The position numbers and the translations under genes were made by a program. A stretch of DNA of 39,495 nt, from contig PBPM01000128.1 in the NCBI GenBank assembly GCA_002724635.1, forward strand, positions 1-39,495. Reading direction: 5' to 3'. The notes beneath the pieces were generated by a model, which searched no databases, was not told where the DNA came from, and was given only the letters and a program-made list of their open reading frames with translations. Of the stretch, positions 25,038-32,776 are shown in pieces. Positions within the stretch are counted from its first letter, which is position 1; every line of letters starts with the position of its first letter. This stretch comes from Rhodospirillaceae bacterium (GTDB lineage Bacteria; Pseudomonadota; Alphaproteobacteria; UBA6615).

Positions 25038-25194
25038 TACAACGAATGTCTAATAGACTAGGAACCGCCATTGGGGATGATTGGAAACAGGATGCGGTCG
25101 CGCTGGCGCATGCCGCGCCGGCATCAGGTTCCTCCGTTCCCCCGACCCCGTCACGGGGTTCTTCAAGTGCAGGGCTCGGCCCTGCACTTTTTTT
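25038..25194 (+). ncRNA. Candidate small structured RNA upstream of the hybrid kinase gene
   Basis: The 412-base gap between tRNA-Ala and the kinase gene has no convincing ORF, but its middle is rich in paired elements and ends in a very strong terminator. GGAACC near 25059 can pair with GGTTCC near 25127, enclosing GGCGC/GCGCC and the alternative ATGCCG/CGGCAT hairpins. ACCCCG/CGGGGT follows near 25145-25159, then the terminator. A CTAATA box near 25050 could be a -10. I do not recognise a known family: SRP RNA and tmRNA signatures are absent. It might instead be a leader or attenuator region for the kinase gene. The 5' limit is a guess. Confidence 0.35.
25165..25194 (+). terminator. Perfect-stem rho-independent terminator
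   Basis: AAGTGCAGGGC and GCCCTGCACTT form an uninterrupted 11-pair stem with the three-base loop TCG, followed by a T-run to 25194. No coding gene ends just upstream and the tRNA already has its own terminator, so it points to another short transcript, or to attenuation ahead of the kinase gene, which starts 91 bases later. Confidence 0.88.
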
Positions 25195-25284
25195 GTGCGC
25201 CCGCCGGGGCTTTGGCCTTTGTGTTAGGTTCGCCTGTGGGTCCCGTCGCGGTGACGGGCCGGGTTGCATGACTGCGGCAAGCAT

Positions 25285-28200
25285 ATGCTGACCAACTGGA
25301 TCATTCTCGGCGTGTCGCTGGTCTATATCGGCGGCCTTTTCGCGATCGCGTCGTGGGGCGATCGCAAGTCGGAGCGCCACGGCTCGCGCATCCGCGCCAA
25401 GCCCGTGATCTACGCGCTGTCGCTCGCGGTCTACTGCACGTCCTGGACCTTCTACGGCAGCGTCGGACTTGCCTCGACCTCGGGCTATGACTTCATCCCG
25501 GTCTATCTCGGCCCGATCCTTTTGTTTACCGCGGGCTATTTTGTGCTGCGTAAGATCGTACGTATCGGCAAGGCGGAGAACATCACCACCATCGCCGACT
25601 TCATCGCCGCCCGCTTCGGCAAGAGTCAGGCGTTGGCGGCGGTGGTTACCCTATTCGTGGTCATTGGAATCCTGCCCTATATCGCGCTGCAGCTGAAGGC
25701 CGTCTCGACTAGCTTCAACGTGCTGATCAGCTATCCCGAGATCATTATGCCGTTGGGTATCGCCGGCACTGCCCTGTGGGCGGACACGGCGCTGGTGGTG
25801 GCGCTGCTGATGGCCGTCTTCTCTATTATGTTTGGGACGCGTAACATCGACGTTACCGAGCATCACCAGGGGATGATGCTGGCGATCGCGTTCGAATCGA
25901 TCGTGAAGCTGGTCGCCTTTCTCGCCGCGGGTATCTTTGTGACCTTCTTTATGTTCGACGGGATCGGCGACTTGGCCTCGCGGGCCCGGGCGACGGGCTA
26001 CGTCGCCGAGCGCTTCGCGGTGGATATTGACGCTTCTAAATGGGTGACGATTACGCTCCTGTCGCTGACCGCGATCATATGCCTGCCGCGCCAGTTTCAC
26101 GTGGCCGTCGTCGAGAATGCTGACGAGCGCGAGCTGCGCACGGCAGCCTGGCTGTTCCCGACCTACCTAGTTGCCATCAACATCTTCGTCATCCCGATTG
26201 CGCTCGCCGGGCTGCTGCTCTTTGGTGGCGGCGGGGTGGACGCGGACACCTTCGTTTTGACCCTGCCGATGCTGGCGCGCCAGGAGGCGCTCACCCTATT
26301 CGTGTTCATCGGCGGCCTGTCGGCGGCTACGGGTATGGTGATCGTCGCCACGGTGGCGCTTGCGACCATGATCTCGAACGACGTCTTTATGCCGCTCTAC
26401 CTGCGTTATCGGCATGGCGGCGCGCGCGTCGACGTCGATATCGGCACGACCCTCCTGAGCGTCCGCCGGGTCGCGATGACGGCGATCCTTTTGCTGGCCT
26501 ATGCCTATTACCGAGTTGCGGGTGACGGGCAGGCACTGGCTTCGATCGGCCTGATCTCCTTCGCCGGCGTCGCCCAGTTTGCGCCGGCGATCTTCGGCGG
26601 AATCTTCTGGTCAAGCGCGAGCCGTTCCGGTGCGCTGGCGGGTATCCTCGCCGGCGGCATGGTCTGGGCTTATACGATGCTGCTGCCGACTTTCGCGGCG
26701 AGTGCCTGGTTCCCCGAGACGCTGCTCACGGCAGGTCCGGCTGGGATTGGGTTCCTGCGGCCGCAGGCTCTGTTCGGCATCGATTTCAACGATACCCTTA
26801 CCCATGGCGTTTTCTGGAGCCTCTCGGCCAACATCGCGTTGCTAGTCATTCTGTCGCTCGCTAGCCGGCCGAGTGTCCTCGAGCGCGGCCAGGCTCGCGC
26901 CTTCGTCCAGGTGATGGGAGCGGAGCGCACTGCGCGGCCACGCGCGTTGCAGGGTTCCCTGACCATCGGCGACCTCGAGGAGCTCGCCGGTCGCTATCTT
27001 GGTGCGGCCGTCGTGCGCCGCGCCTTCGCGGAGTATCTAGCCGAGCGCGAGCTACCGCCGTCCGTCAACGATCCCGTTGATGCCGGCGCCCTGCGTTTCG
27101 CCGAACGGCTGCTGGCGAGCGCCATCGGTGCGTCCTCGGCGCGGCTGGTGATCGCGCTGTCGCTCGAGCGCGACAATATCGACATCGAAAGCGCGATGTC
27201 ACTACTCGACGGAGCGTCGGCGGCCATTCAGTACAACCGCGAACTACTGCAGATGACCATGGAGAACATGCGCCAGGGCATCGCCGTGTTCGACGAGGAT
27301 CTGCGCCTCGCTTGGCTTAACGAACGCTTCCGCGACTATCTGGGACTACCCGAGAAGTACGGCCGCGTTGGCGTCCCGATCGAGGACATCATCCGCTACT
27401 CAGCCGAGCAGGGCGAGTATGGCCCGGGCGACGTCGAGACAATCGTCCGGGATCTGCTGGCCCAGTACCGGCTGCGCAGGCCCGCGACCTATGAGCGCCG
27501 TCTTGACGACGGGACGGTGCTCGAAGTGCGCACCAGCCCGATGCCGGCGGGCGGGGTGGCTGTCAGCCTTATGGACCTAACCGATCGCGTGGAGGCCGCG
27601 GCCGAACTGGAGCTTGCCAAGCGCGAACTCGAACAGCGGGTCGACGAGCGTACCCGGGATTTGATGAATCTCAACGAACAGCTGCGCCGGGCCTCGGATG
27701 CCGCACAGCAGGCGAACTTGGGCAAGACCCAGTTTCTAGCCGCGGCGAGCCATGACCTGCTGCAGCCGCTGAACGCGGCACGGCTGTTTCTGTCGTCGCT
27801 GGCCGAGCGGCCGATCGATCCTGAGAATGCGGAGCTGGTGGGGCGGGTCGATACCTCGCTCCGCTCGGTCGAGGATCTGATCTCGGGCCTGCTCGACATC
27901 TCGAAGCTCGACGCCGGCGGGGTCGAGCCGCAGGTCGAGGATTTCAATGTTGGCGACCTGCTGCGCGCGCTCGGGACAGAGTTCATGCCGTTCGCCGAGG
28001 AGCGCGACATCGACCTGCGGATGGTGCCGTCGAACCGGATCGTGCGCAGTGACCGGCAGCAGCTACGTCGCATCCTACAGAATCTGTTGTCGAACGCGAT
28101 CCGCTACACACCGCCTGGTGGGCGCGTTCTAGTCGGCTGCCGGGGTGCGGGCGAGCGCGTGAGATTCGAGGTGCTCGACACCGGTCCCGGTATTCCCCAA

Positions 28201-28833
28201 GACATGCGCGACGCGGTGTTCCGAGAGTTCCAGCGGCTGCCCAACGACGAGGGCAACGAGCAGGGGCTCGGTCTGGGACTCGCGATCGTCGAGCGGATTA
28301 CCCGCATGCTCGGCCATACGGTCGAGCTGCGCAGCCGCCCGGGCGAGGGTTCGATCTTCGCCGTCGGCGTGCCGCAAGGCAGTGCGACGAATATCCGCCG
28401 CGCGGCCGCCGCGCGCCCGGTTTTTCGCGCCGGCGAGCTGGCCGATGCGATCATCCTGTGCGTCGACGATAATGCCGACGTGCGCGATGGCATGGCGGCG
28501 TTGCTTAGCGGCTGGGACTGCGACGTGCGCACGATCGCATCCAGCAGCGAGTGGCGGCGGGGGCTCGCCGGGGACACGCCGGACTTGATCATCGCCGACT
28601 ATCACTTGGCGGGGGATGAGAAGGGCCCCGACGTGGTTACTGAGATCTGCGGGGTCCTAGAGCGGGTCATCCCTACGATCGTCATCACGGCCGATCCGTC
28701 GGAGGGGCTGCGCGAGGACGCATCGCGTCGCGGCCATGCGGTACTGGGCAAGCCGGTCAAGCCGGCAGCGCTGCGGGCATTGATGTCGCGCATGCTGTCG
28801 CAGCGTGCCACGGTGCGGCGCACGGCGTCCTAG
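25285..28833 (+). CDS. Symporter-fused hybrid sensor histidine kinase (CrbS/MxtR-like)
   Basis: An 1182-residue inner-membrane sensor. Residues about 1-500 form a multi-helix sodium/solute-symporter-like domain (WIILGVSLVYIGGLFAIASW, AVYCTSWTFYGSVGLAS, TIADFIAARFGKSQALAAVV). Next come a linker, a PAS domain (about 650-765: MRQGIAVFDEDLRLAWLNER) and a coiled coil. The kinase core has His823 in AAASHDLLQPLNAARLFL and an ATP-binding domain with LQNLLSNAIRYTPPGGR, DTGPGIP and GLGLGLAIVERI. A C-terminal receiver has Asp1105 in DLIIADYHL. This order is that of CrbS in Vibrio and MxtR in Pseudomonas, which with CrbR/ErdR control acetate and carbon use. The partner regulator is the convergent next gene, sharing the CTAG at the stops. 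ATG at 25285 is chosen over an upstream TTG. Confidence 0.93.
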   Translation: MLTNWIILGVSLVYIGGLFAIASWGDRKSERHGSRIRAKPVIYALSLAVYCTSWTFYGSVGLASTSGYDFIPVYLGPILLFTAGYFVLRKIVRIGKAENITTIADFIAARFGKSQALAAVVTLFVVIGILPYIALQLKAVSTSFNVLISYPEIIMPLGIAGTALWADTALVVALLMAVFSIMFGTRNIDVTEHHQGMMLAIAFESIVKLVAFLAAGIFVTFFMFDGIGDLASRARATGYVAERFAVDIDASKWVTITLLSLTAIICLPRQFHVAVVENADERELRTAAWLFPTYLVAINIFVIPIALAGLLLFGGGGVDADTFVLTLPMLARQEALTLFVFIGGLSAATGMVIVATVALATMISNDVFMPLYLRYRHGGARVDVDIGTTLLSVRRVAMTAILLLAYAYYRVAGDGQALASIGLISFAGVAQFAPAIFGGIFWSSASRSGALAGILAGGMVWAYTMLLPTFAASAWFPETLLTAGPAGIGFLRPQALFGIDFNDTLTHGVFWSLSANIALLVILSLASRPSVLERGQARAFVQVMGAERTARPRALQGSLTIGDLEELAGRYLGAAVVRRAFAEYLAERELPPSVNDPVDAGALRFAERLLASAIGASSARLVIALSLERDNIDIESAMSLLDGASAAIQYNRELLQMTMENMRQGIAVFDEDLRLAWLNERFRDYLGLPEKYGRVGVPIEDIIRYSAEQGEYGPGDVETIVRDLLAQYRLRRPATYERRLDDGTVLEVRTSPMPAGGVAVSLMDLTDRVEAAAELELAKRELEQRVDERTRDLMNLNEQLRRASDAAQQANLGKTQFLAAASHDLLQPLNAARLFLSSLAERPIDPENAELVGRVDTSLRSVEDLISGLLDISKLDAGGVEPQVEDFNVGDLLRALGTEFMPFAEERDIDLRMVPSNRIVRSDRQQLRRILQNLLSNAIRYTPPGGRVLVGCRGAGERVRFEVLDTGPGIPQDMRDAVFREFQRLPNDEGNEQGLGLGLAIVERITRMLGHTVELRSRPGEGSIFAVGVPQGSATNIRRAAAARPVFRAGELADAIILCVDDNADVRDGMAALLSGWDCDVRTIASSSEWRRGLAGDTPDLIIADYHLAGDEKGPDVVTEICGVLERVIPTIVITADPSEGLREDASRRGHAVLGKPVKPAALRALMSRMLSQRATVRRTAS

Positions 28834-29495
28834 CCCAGCGGCACCTTGCGGGCGGGATCGGCAACGCTCAGCCGTCCGGCGAGAATCACCGCTTGGGTCC
28901 GGGAATTCACGTCCAGCTTCTGCAAGATCGCCGAGACATGCGACTTTACCGTCGCCTCGGAGATATCGAGGTCGAAGGCGATCTGCTTGTTGAGCTTGCC
29001 GTCTGACAGCATACCCATCACACGCAGCTGCTGCGGGGTCAGGGCCGTGAGCCGGGCCGACAGCTCTGCATCGTCGGCGGATGTATCTGGCAGTTCGTCG
29101 ATGCCGGCGGGGAGCCACGTGTCGCCCGCGATGATGTCGCGTACAGCGGCGCGGATATCGTCGACAGTGGCGGATTTCGGAATGAAGCCCGCGGCGCCGA
29201 AGTCTATCGCCTGACGCATGATGCGGCCGTCGGTACTTGCCGAGATCATTGCGATGGGCACCTCGGGGAACTCCGAGCGCAGGTAGACCAGCCCGGTGAA
29301 GCCCCTCATGCCGGGCATATGCAGATCGAGCAGCAGGAGATCGGGTGCACCCTCGCGGCGGATAGTCACCTCGGTTTCGGAGAAGGTCGCCGCCTCGTGG
29401 AAGCGAGCGTCGGACATGTCCTGCACGATCGTCTGCCTGAGCGCGTCGCGCACCAGCGGATGATCGTCCGCTATGACGATGACGCAGTCTGCCAT
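28830..29495 (-). CDS. LuxR-type response regulator (CrbR/ErdR-like)
   Basis: A 221-residue transcription factor. The receiver domain shows IVIADDHPLVRDALRQT, the phospho-acceptor aspartate in LLLLDLHMPGMRGF, SAST and the lysine in GAAGFIPKSA. The C-terminal LuxR helix-turn-helix is LTPQQLRVMGMLSDGKLNKQ followed by IAFDLDISEATVKSHVSAIL, complete. The start ATG at 29495 has GGGAG close upstream. Its stop TAG lies in the same CTAG as the kinase stop on the other strand, an exact tail-to-tail contact. Relatives of this pair activate acs and other carbon-scavenging genes; no such target is in the window. Confidence 0.92.
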   Translation of the reverse strand: MADCVIVIADDHPLVRDALRQTIVQDMSDARFHEAATFSETEVTIRREGAPDLLLLDLHMPGMRGFTGLVYLRSEFPEVPIAMISASTDGRIMRQAIDFGAAGFIPKSATVDDIRAAVRDIIAGDTWLPAGIDELPDTSADDAELSARLTALTPQQLRVMGMLSDGKLNKQIAFDLDISEATVKSHVSAILQKLDVNSRTQAVILAGRLSVADPARKVPLG

Positions 29496-29513
29496 TCGGC
29501 TTCTCCCTAGTTT

Positions 29514-29529
29514 CCGGATCTTTATCCGG
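29514..29529 (-). promoter_or_regulatory. Perfect palindromic hairpin upstream of the response regulator
   Basis: CCGGAT and ATCCGG flank the four bases CTTT, 18 bases before the regulator ATG and just upstream of its ribosome site. It could be a protein-binding palindrome (for example autoregulation) or an mRNA stem that affects translation. Confidence 0.35.
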
Positions 29530-29626
29530 TCAGGCTCTTCGGCAGATTAGGCGCCCTTGTCGACTGCCGTCCAGCCCGCTTTGGGCCGTGTCGGGCGTCA
29601 CGATCGAAGTTGTGGGTCCGGATCTA

Positions 29627-30328
29627 TTAAGGGCCCGGCAGCGTGATGCCGTAGCGCCAGCGCTCGATGGTGACGTCGGCGAAGACCCCGCCATAGTTGA
29701 GCGGCTCGCCAGCCCAAAATTCGTCGCAGGCCGCGCGCTCGGGATACTCCATGATCATCATCGAGCCGATCATCTGGGAGCCGTCGTCATTAAACATTGG
29801 GCCGCGCGCCACGTAGCGGTCCATGACGCTCGCCTGAAACTTGTGATGGGCCTCGGCGACCGCCGCGCGCTTCCTCTCGGCGTCGGGGCCATCCATTGCC
29901 GTGATCACAAACTGCTCCCAGCCCGCGGTGCGCGGATAGTCGTTGTATCGGAGTGCCATGGATGACGACCAACGGGTGATCGAGATCTCGCCGAAAGCAC
30001 CGGCCCGGGTGTAGCCCTCATTGTCCATCCACTCCTGAGCGGCCACCTTGTCGGGCGCGTCTATCAAGGCCATGGCGCCTGCTGGGGTCTTGCCGTCGTC
30101 GGCGAGTAGGGGGCCGGAGAATCGGATTTGGCGCTCCGTCGCTCGCAGATATGCCTGATGAGCGTCCATCGCTGCCGCACGTGCGTCGAGCCCGCCATTG
30201 GCTTTGAAGTAGCCCTTGCAGATCCAGCTCGGGCTCTTGGTCCGGTAATACTCCTCGAGCTCTGCCTCGGATAGACCGAAGCGCGGGTCCCCCGGCAGCG
30301 CTCCGGACGGATTGTTGGGATCGGACAT
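29627..30328 (-). CDS. Tandem YCII-domain protein
   Basis: A 233-residue protein with two YCII-related ferredoxin-like domains. The first runs from about residue 33 to 125 (KGYFKANGGLDARAAAMDAH, FSGPLLADDGKTPAGAMALI, AQEWMDNEGYTRAGAF) and the second from about 140 to 230 (FVITAMDGPDAERKRAAVAE, ARGPMFNDDGSQMIGSMMIM, ACDEFWAGEPLNYGGVF). Each has the family histidine (DAHQAYLRA and EAHHKFQAS) and the aspartate-containing turn. YCII proteins are small and often of unknown role; some act in chlorinated-aromatic degradation. The N-terminal 30 residues resemble a small extra segment (GLSEAELEEYYRTKSPSW). It is divergent from the cupin gene, sharing a 128-base gap. Confidence 0.82.
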   Translation of the reverse strand: MSDPNNPSGALPGDPRFGLSEAELEEYYRTKSPSWICKGYFKANGGLDARAAAMDAHQAYLRATERQIRFSGPLLADDGKTPAGAMALIDAPDKVAAQEWMDNEGYTRAGAFGEISITRWSSSMALRYNDYPRTAGWEQFVITAMDGPDAERKRAAVAEAHHKFQASVMDRYVARGPMFNDDGSQMIGSMMIMEYPERAACDEFWAGEPLNYGGVFADVTIERWRYGITLPGP

Positions 30329-30456
30329 GGCTGGTTACCCCTAGATTGGAATTATTGATTGCATGGTCGCGCTCCGGGCGGTCCGGCGCAAGTGCTGTGA
30401 CCCGCTCGCGAGCCCGGCTAAACTGTTTGCCAACATCAAAAGGGAAGGTACAGATT

Positions 30457-30981
30457 ATGGCACGCACATTTCGCCGCGTGGTCACGGGCCACAACGATGC
30501 GGGCAGGTCGATTATCTGGAAGGACGGGCCATCGCCCCAGGCCATCGAGCCCCTGCCAGGCCTTTTCCTGCACGAATACTGGGAGACGACCGCGCCTGCC
30601 GACAACACGGGCGGTACCGACACCGCGATTCGCGAGAACTCGATCGAGCCCCACGATCCCAACGGGACGATCTTCCGGGTGGTCGATTTCCCGCCCGATG
30701 AGATGTGGAAGGACGCCGATGTGGGCGCGGCGTTCGACGAGATGGGTTCGGGCGCGGCCCATGACGACGGCGCCAACACGCCGGGCATGCACGAGACCCA
30801 GACGACCGACTTCGCCATCGTGCTCGAAGGCGAGATCTGGGCGGTGATGGAGGAAGGCGAGACGATGCTCAAGGCCGGCGACGTGCTGGTCCAGCGCGGC
30901 ACCAACCATGCCTGGTCGAACCGCTCCGACGAGAACGCCGCAGTGGCCTTCGTGCTCGTCGGCGCGAAACCGCGAAGTTAG
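30457..30981 (+). CDS. Cupin-domain protein
   Basis: A 174-residue protein. The C-terminal half is one cupin barrel: MHETQTTDFAIVLEGEIWAV is motif 1 and LKAGDVLVQRGTNHAWSN is motif 2, giving potential metal ligands His, Glu and His. The N-terminal half (RRVVTGHNDAGRSIIWKDG, TIFRVVDFPPDE) resembles the small family of cupins found near aromatic or hydroxy-acid catabolic genes. No catalytic activity can be assigned from sequence. The ATG at 30457 is preceded by GGGAAGG. The frame is open for 37 more codons upstream without family sequence. Confidence 0.87.
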   Translation: MARTFRRVVTGHNDAGRSIIWKDGPSPQAIEPLPGLFLHEYWETTAPADNTGGTDTAIRENSIEPHDPNGTIFRVVDFPPDEMWKDADVGAAFDEMGSGAAHDDGANTPGMHETQTTDFAIVLEGEIWAVMEEGETMLKAGDVLVQRGTNHAWSNRSDENAAVAFVLVGAKPRS

Positions 30982-30992
30982 CAATGTACGTT

Positions 30993-31076
30993 ATGCCCGC
31001 ACTTGTTGCGGGCATCCACGTCGAGGGGTCACGTGACGCAGCCACGTGGATGGCCGGGACAAGCCCGCCCGTGACG
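30993..31076. repeat. Alphaproteobacterial palindromic intergenic repeat ('MPALVAGIHV' type)
   Basis: The segment translates as MPALVAGIHVEGSRD followed by AATWMAGTSPPVT, the well-known spurious peptide of a dispersed intergenic element in alphaproteobacteria. Its core is a perfect nine-base inverted repeat, CATCCACGT (31013-31021) and ACGTGGATG (31044-31052), with further imperfect pairing of the flanking GC-rich arms (GCGGG and CCGGGACAAGCCCG). It lies 11 bases after the cupin stop and 19 before the VOC remnant. It is not a gene. Its mobility and role are unknown. Confidence 0.8.
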
Positions 31077-31095
31077 ATAAGAAGGAGTACCAAAC

Positions 31096-31245
31096 ATGAC
31101 CGCCAAGCTCCGCCACTTCGCCCTATCCGTACCCGACCCGCAGCGCGCGGCGAAGGATGCCGGCGCCTTCTACGAGATCAAGTTCCGCGACCCGGACGGC
31201 GTGATCTTCGACATCAACGAGGGCGGCTGTAAGACGGAACGGTAG
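31096..31245 (+). pseudogene. VOC (glyoxalase-fold) protein, internally deleted
   Basis: A 49-codon frame from ATG 31096, with GGAG at 31084-31087. The first 20 residues, MTAKLRHFALSVPDPQRAAK, are the N-terminus of a VOC-family protein. The next 20 residues or so, AFYEIKFRDPDGVIFDINEG, are its C-terminal strand with the metal-ligand glutamate region. Intact members are about 130 residues; around 80-85 in the middle are absent and the frame is kept across the junction. The product could not form the paired beta-alpha-beta-beta-beta units. I read it as a deletion remnant. It is too short for most ORF finders. Confidence 0.75.
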
Positions 31246-31383
31246 CCCGGCGCGCCCGGGCGCGATTCCGATACGCGAAGCGAACAACAATCGAACGAGG
31301 GGCCGTGTCCGGCGTTTCCCTACATGGTCCCAGCGCGGTAGGCTGGTGACATTGAATAGGATTTCCTCGGGGGAGAACAACTC

Positions 31384-32754
31384 ATGACGCGCATACTGAT
31401 CAAGGGCGGCTGGGTCGTCTCGATGGATGACAAGATCGGCGACTTCCGGGGTGGCGACGTCCTGATCGAGGAGGACAAGATTGTCGCCGTTGACCGCAAG
31501 ATCGACGTCGGCGACGCCGAGGTGATCGATGCGTCGAACATGATCGTCAGCCCGGGCATGGTCAACATGCACGAGCACACCTGGCAGACCGGGGTGCGCG
31601 GGGTCGTTGCCGACTGGACGATGTTCGAATATTCGACCCTGATGCACGCGACGGCGGTGGCGCATTTCACGCCCGACGACATCCGGCTCGCCAACCTCTG
31701 CGGCGCGCTGAATCAGCTCAACTGTGGTACCACGACCCTGTTCGACTGGCACCACTGCAACGCCACCATGGACCACACCGATGCGGCGATCGACTCCCTC
31801 GAGGAGGCGGGCATCCGCGCGGTCTACGGCCACGGTCAGACCAAGCTCGCCCCGAAACCGGGCGAGCCGCCCTTCTCGGAGGTGCCGCACTCGCGCGAGC
31901 GGGTCGAGCGGCTGCGCAAGGGCCGGCTCGCGTCCGACGACGGGCTCATCACCATGGCCATGTGTATCCAAGGGGTTGGCTTCTCGGTATGGGACTGCAT
32001 TGAACATGATGTCCGGCTAGCGAAGGACATGGGCCTGCGCTGGTCCAACCACACCGGCGCTCAGGGCATTCCGTTTCTCGCCGACAACGCGGTGCATCGG
32101 CTCGACGAGCTGGGGCTGCTAGGTCCTGAGGCGGACTTCGTTCATGCGACCAACTTCACCGACGAGGAACTGAAGCTGATCATAGACCGGGGCGGCTCAA
32201 TCACGGTTGCGCCCGAGTGCGAGTGCAACTTCGGTCATGGCAACCCGGTCACCGGTCGGGTGCTGGAACTGGGTGGCACCCCCTCCTTCGGCGTCGATCT
32301 CGAATCGAACATCTCCGGCGACATGTTCTCCGTCGTGCGGTTCTCGCTCCAGCTTGAGCGCGGCATGTACACCGACGCGCGCCCGCGCCCGACCAAGACC
32401 ATGCCAGAACACCTCAAGACCCGGGTGGCGCTCGAATGGGCGACCATCGGTAATGCGCGCGCGCTCGGCATGGACCACCAGATAGGCTCGCTTACGCCGG
32501 GCAAGCAGGCCGATGTGATTCTGACTCGCGGCGACGATCTCAACACCTGTCCCGTGCACGACCCGGTCCAGACGCTGGTCTTCATGGCGACGCCCTACAA
32601 TGTGGACACGGTCTTCGTTGCCGGTGAGGTGCGCAAGCGCGGAGGCAAGCTCGTCTATCCGGCGACCGCGCTTCGCGAGACGCTGGAGCGGCTGACGCAG
32701 TCCGGGCGCCGAATTCTCGATGCAGCCGGCGTTCTGGAGGCCCCGGCGGCGTAG
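31384..32754 (+). CDS. Amidohydrolase-superfamily protein (cytosine deaminase / ATZ-TRZ type)
   Basis: A 456-residue metal-dependent hydrolase. The N-terminal composite-sandwich start is ILIKGGWVVSMDD, and the barrel has the HxH metal motif in GMVNMHEHTWQTGVRG. Further blocks are LNCGTTTLFDWHHCNATMDH, HTGAQGIPF, FVHATNFTDEELKLI, SITVAPECECNFGHGNPVTG, a GVDLESNISGDMF stretch with the metal aspartate, and IGSLTPGKQADVILTRGDD near the end. These place it with deaminases and dechlorinases of the ATZ/TRZ group, but the substrate is unknown. The ATG at 31384 has GGGGGAG about 11 bases upstream. An MFS gene follows after 22 bases, so uptake of the substrate or export of the product is a fair guess. 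Confidence 0.88.
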   Translation: MTRILIKGGWVVSMDDKIGDFRGGDVLIEEDKIVAVDRKIDVGDAEVIDASNMIVSPGMVNMHEHTWQTGVRGVVADWTMFEYSTLMHATAVAHFTPDDIRLANLCGALNQLNCGTTTLFDWHHCNATMDHTDAAIDSLEEAGIRAVYGHGQTKLAPKPGEPPFSEVPHSRERVERLRKGRLASDDGLITMAMCIQGVGFSVWDCIEHDVRLAKDMGLRWSNHTGAQGIPFLADNAVHRLDELGLLGPEADFVHATNFTDEELKLIIDRGGSITVAPECECNFGHGNPVTGRVLELGGTPSFGVDLESNISGDMFSVVRFSLQLERGMYTDARPRPTKTMPEHLKTRVALEWATIGNARALGMDHQIGSLTPGKQADVILTRGDDLNTCPVHDPVQTLVFMATPYNVDTVFVAGEVRKRGGKLVYPATALRETLERLTQSGRRILDAAGVLEAPAA

Positions 32755-32776
32755 ACGCGGCCGGAAATTTTCTTTC

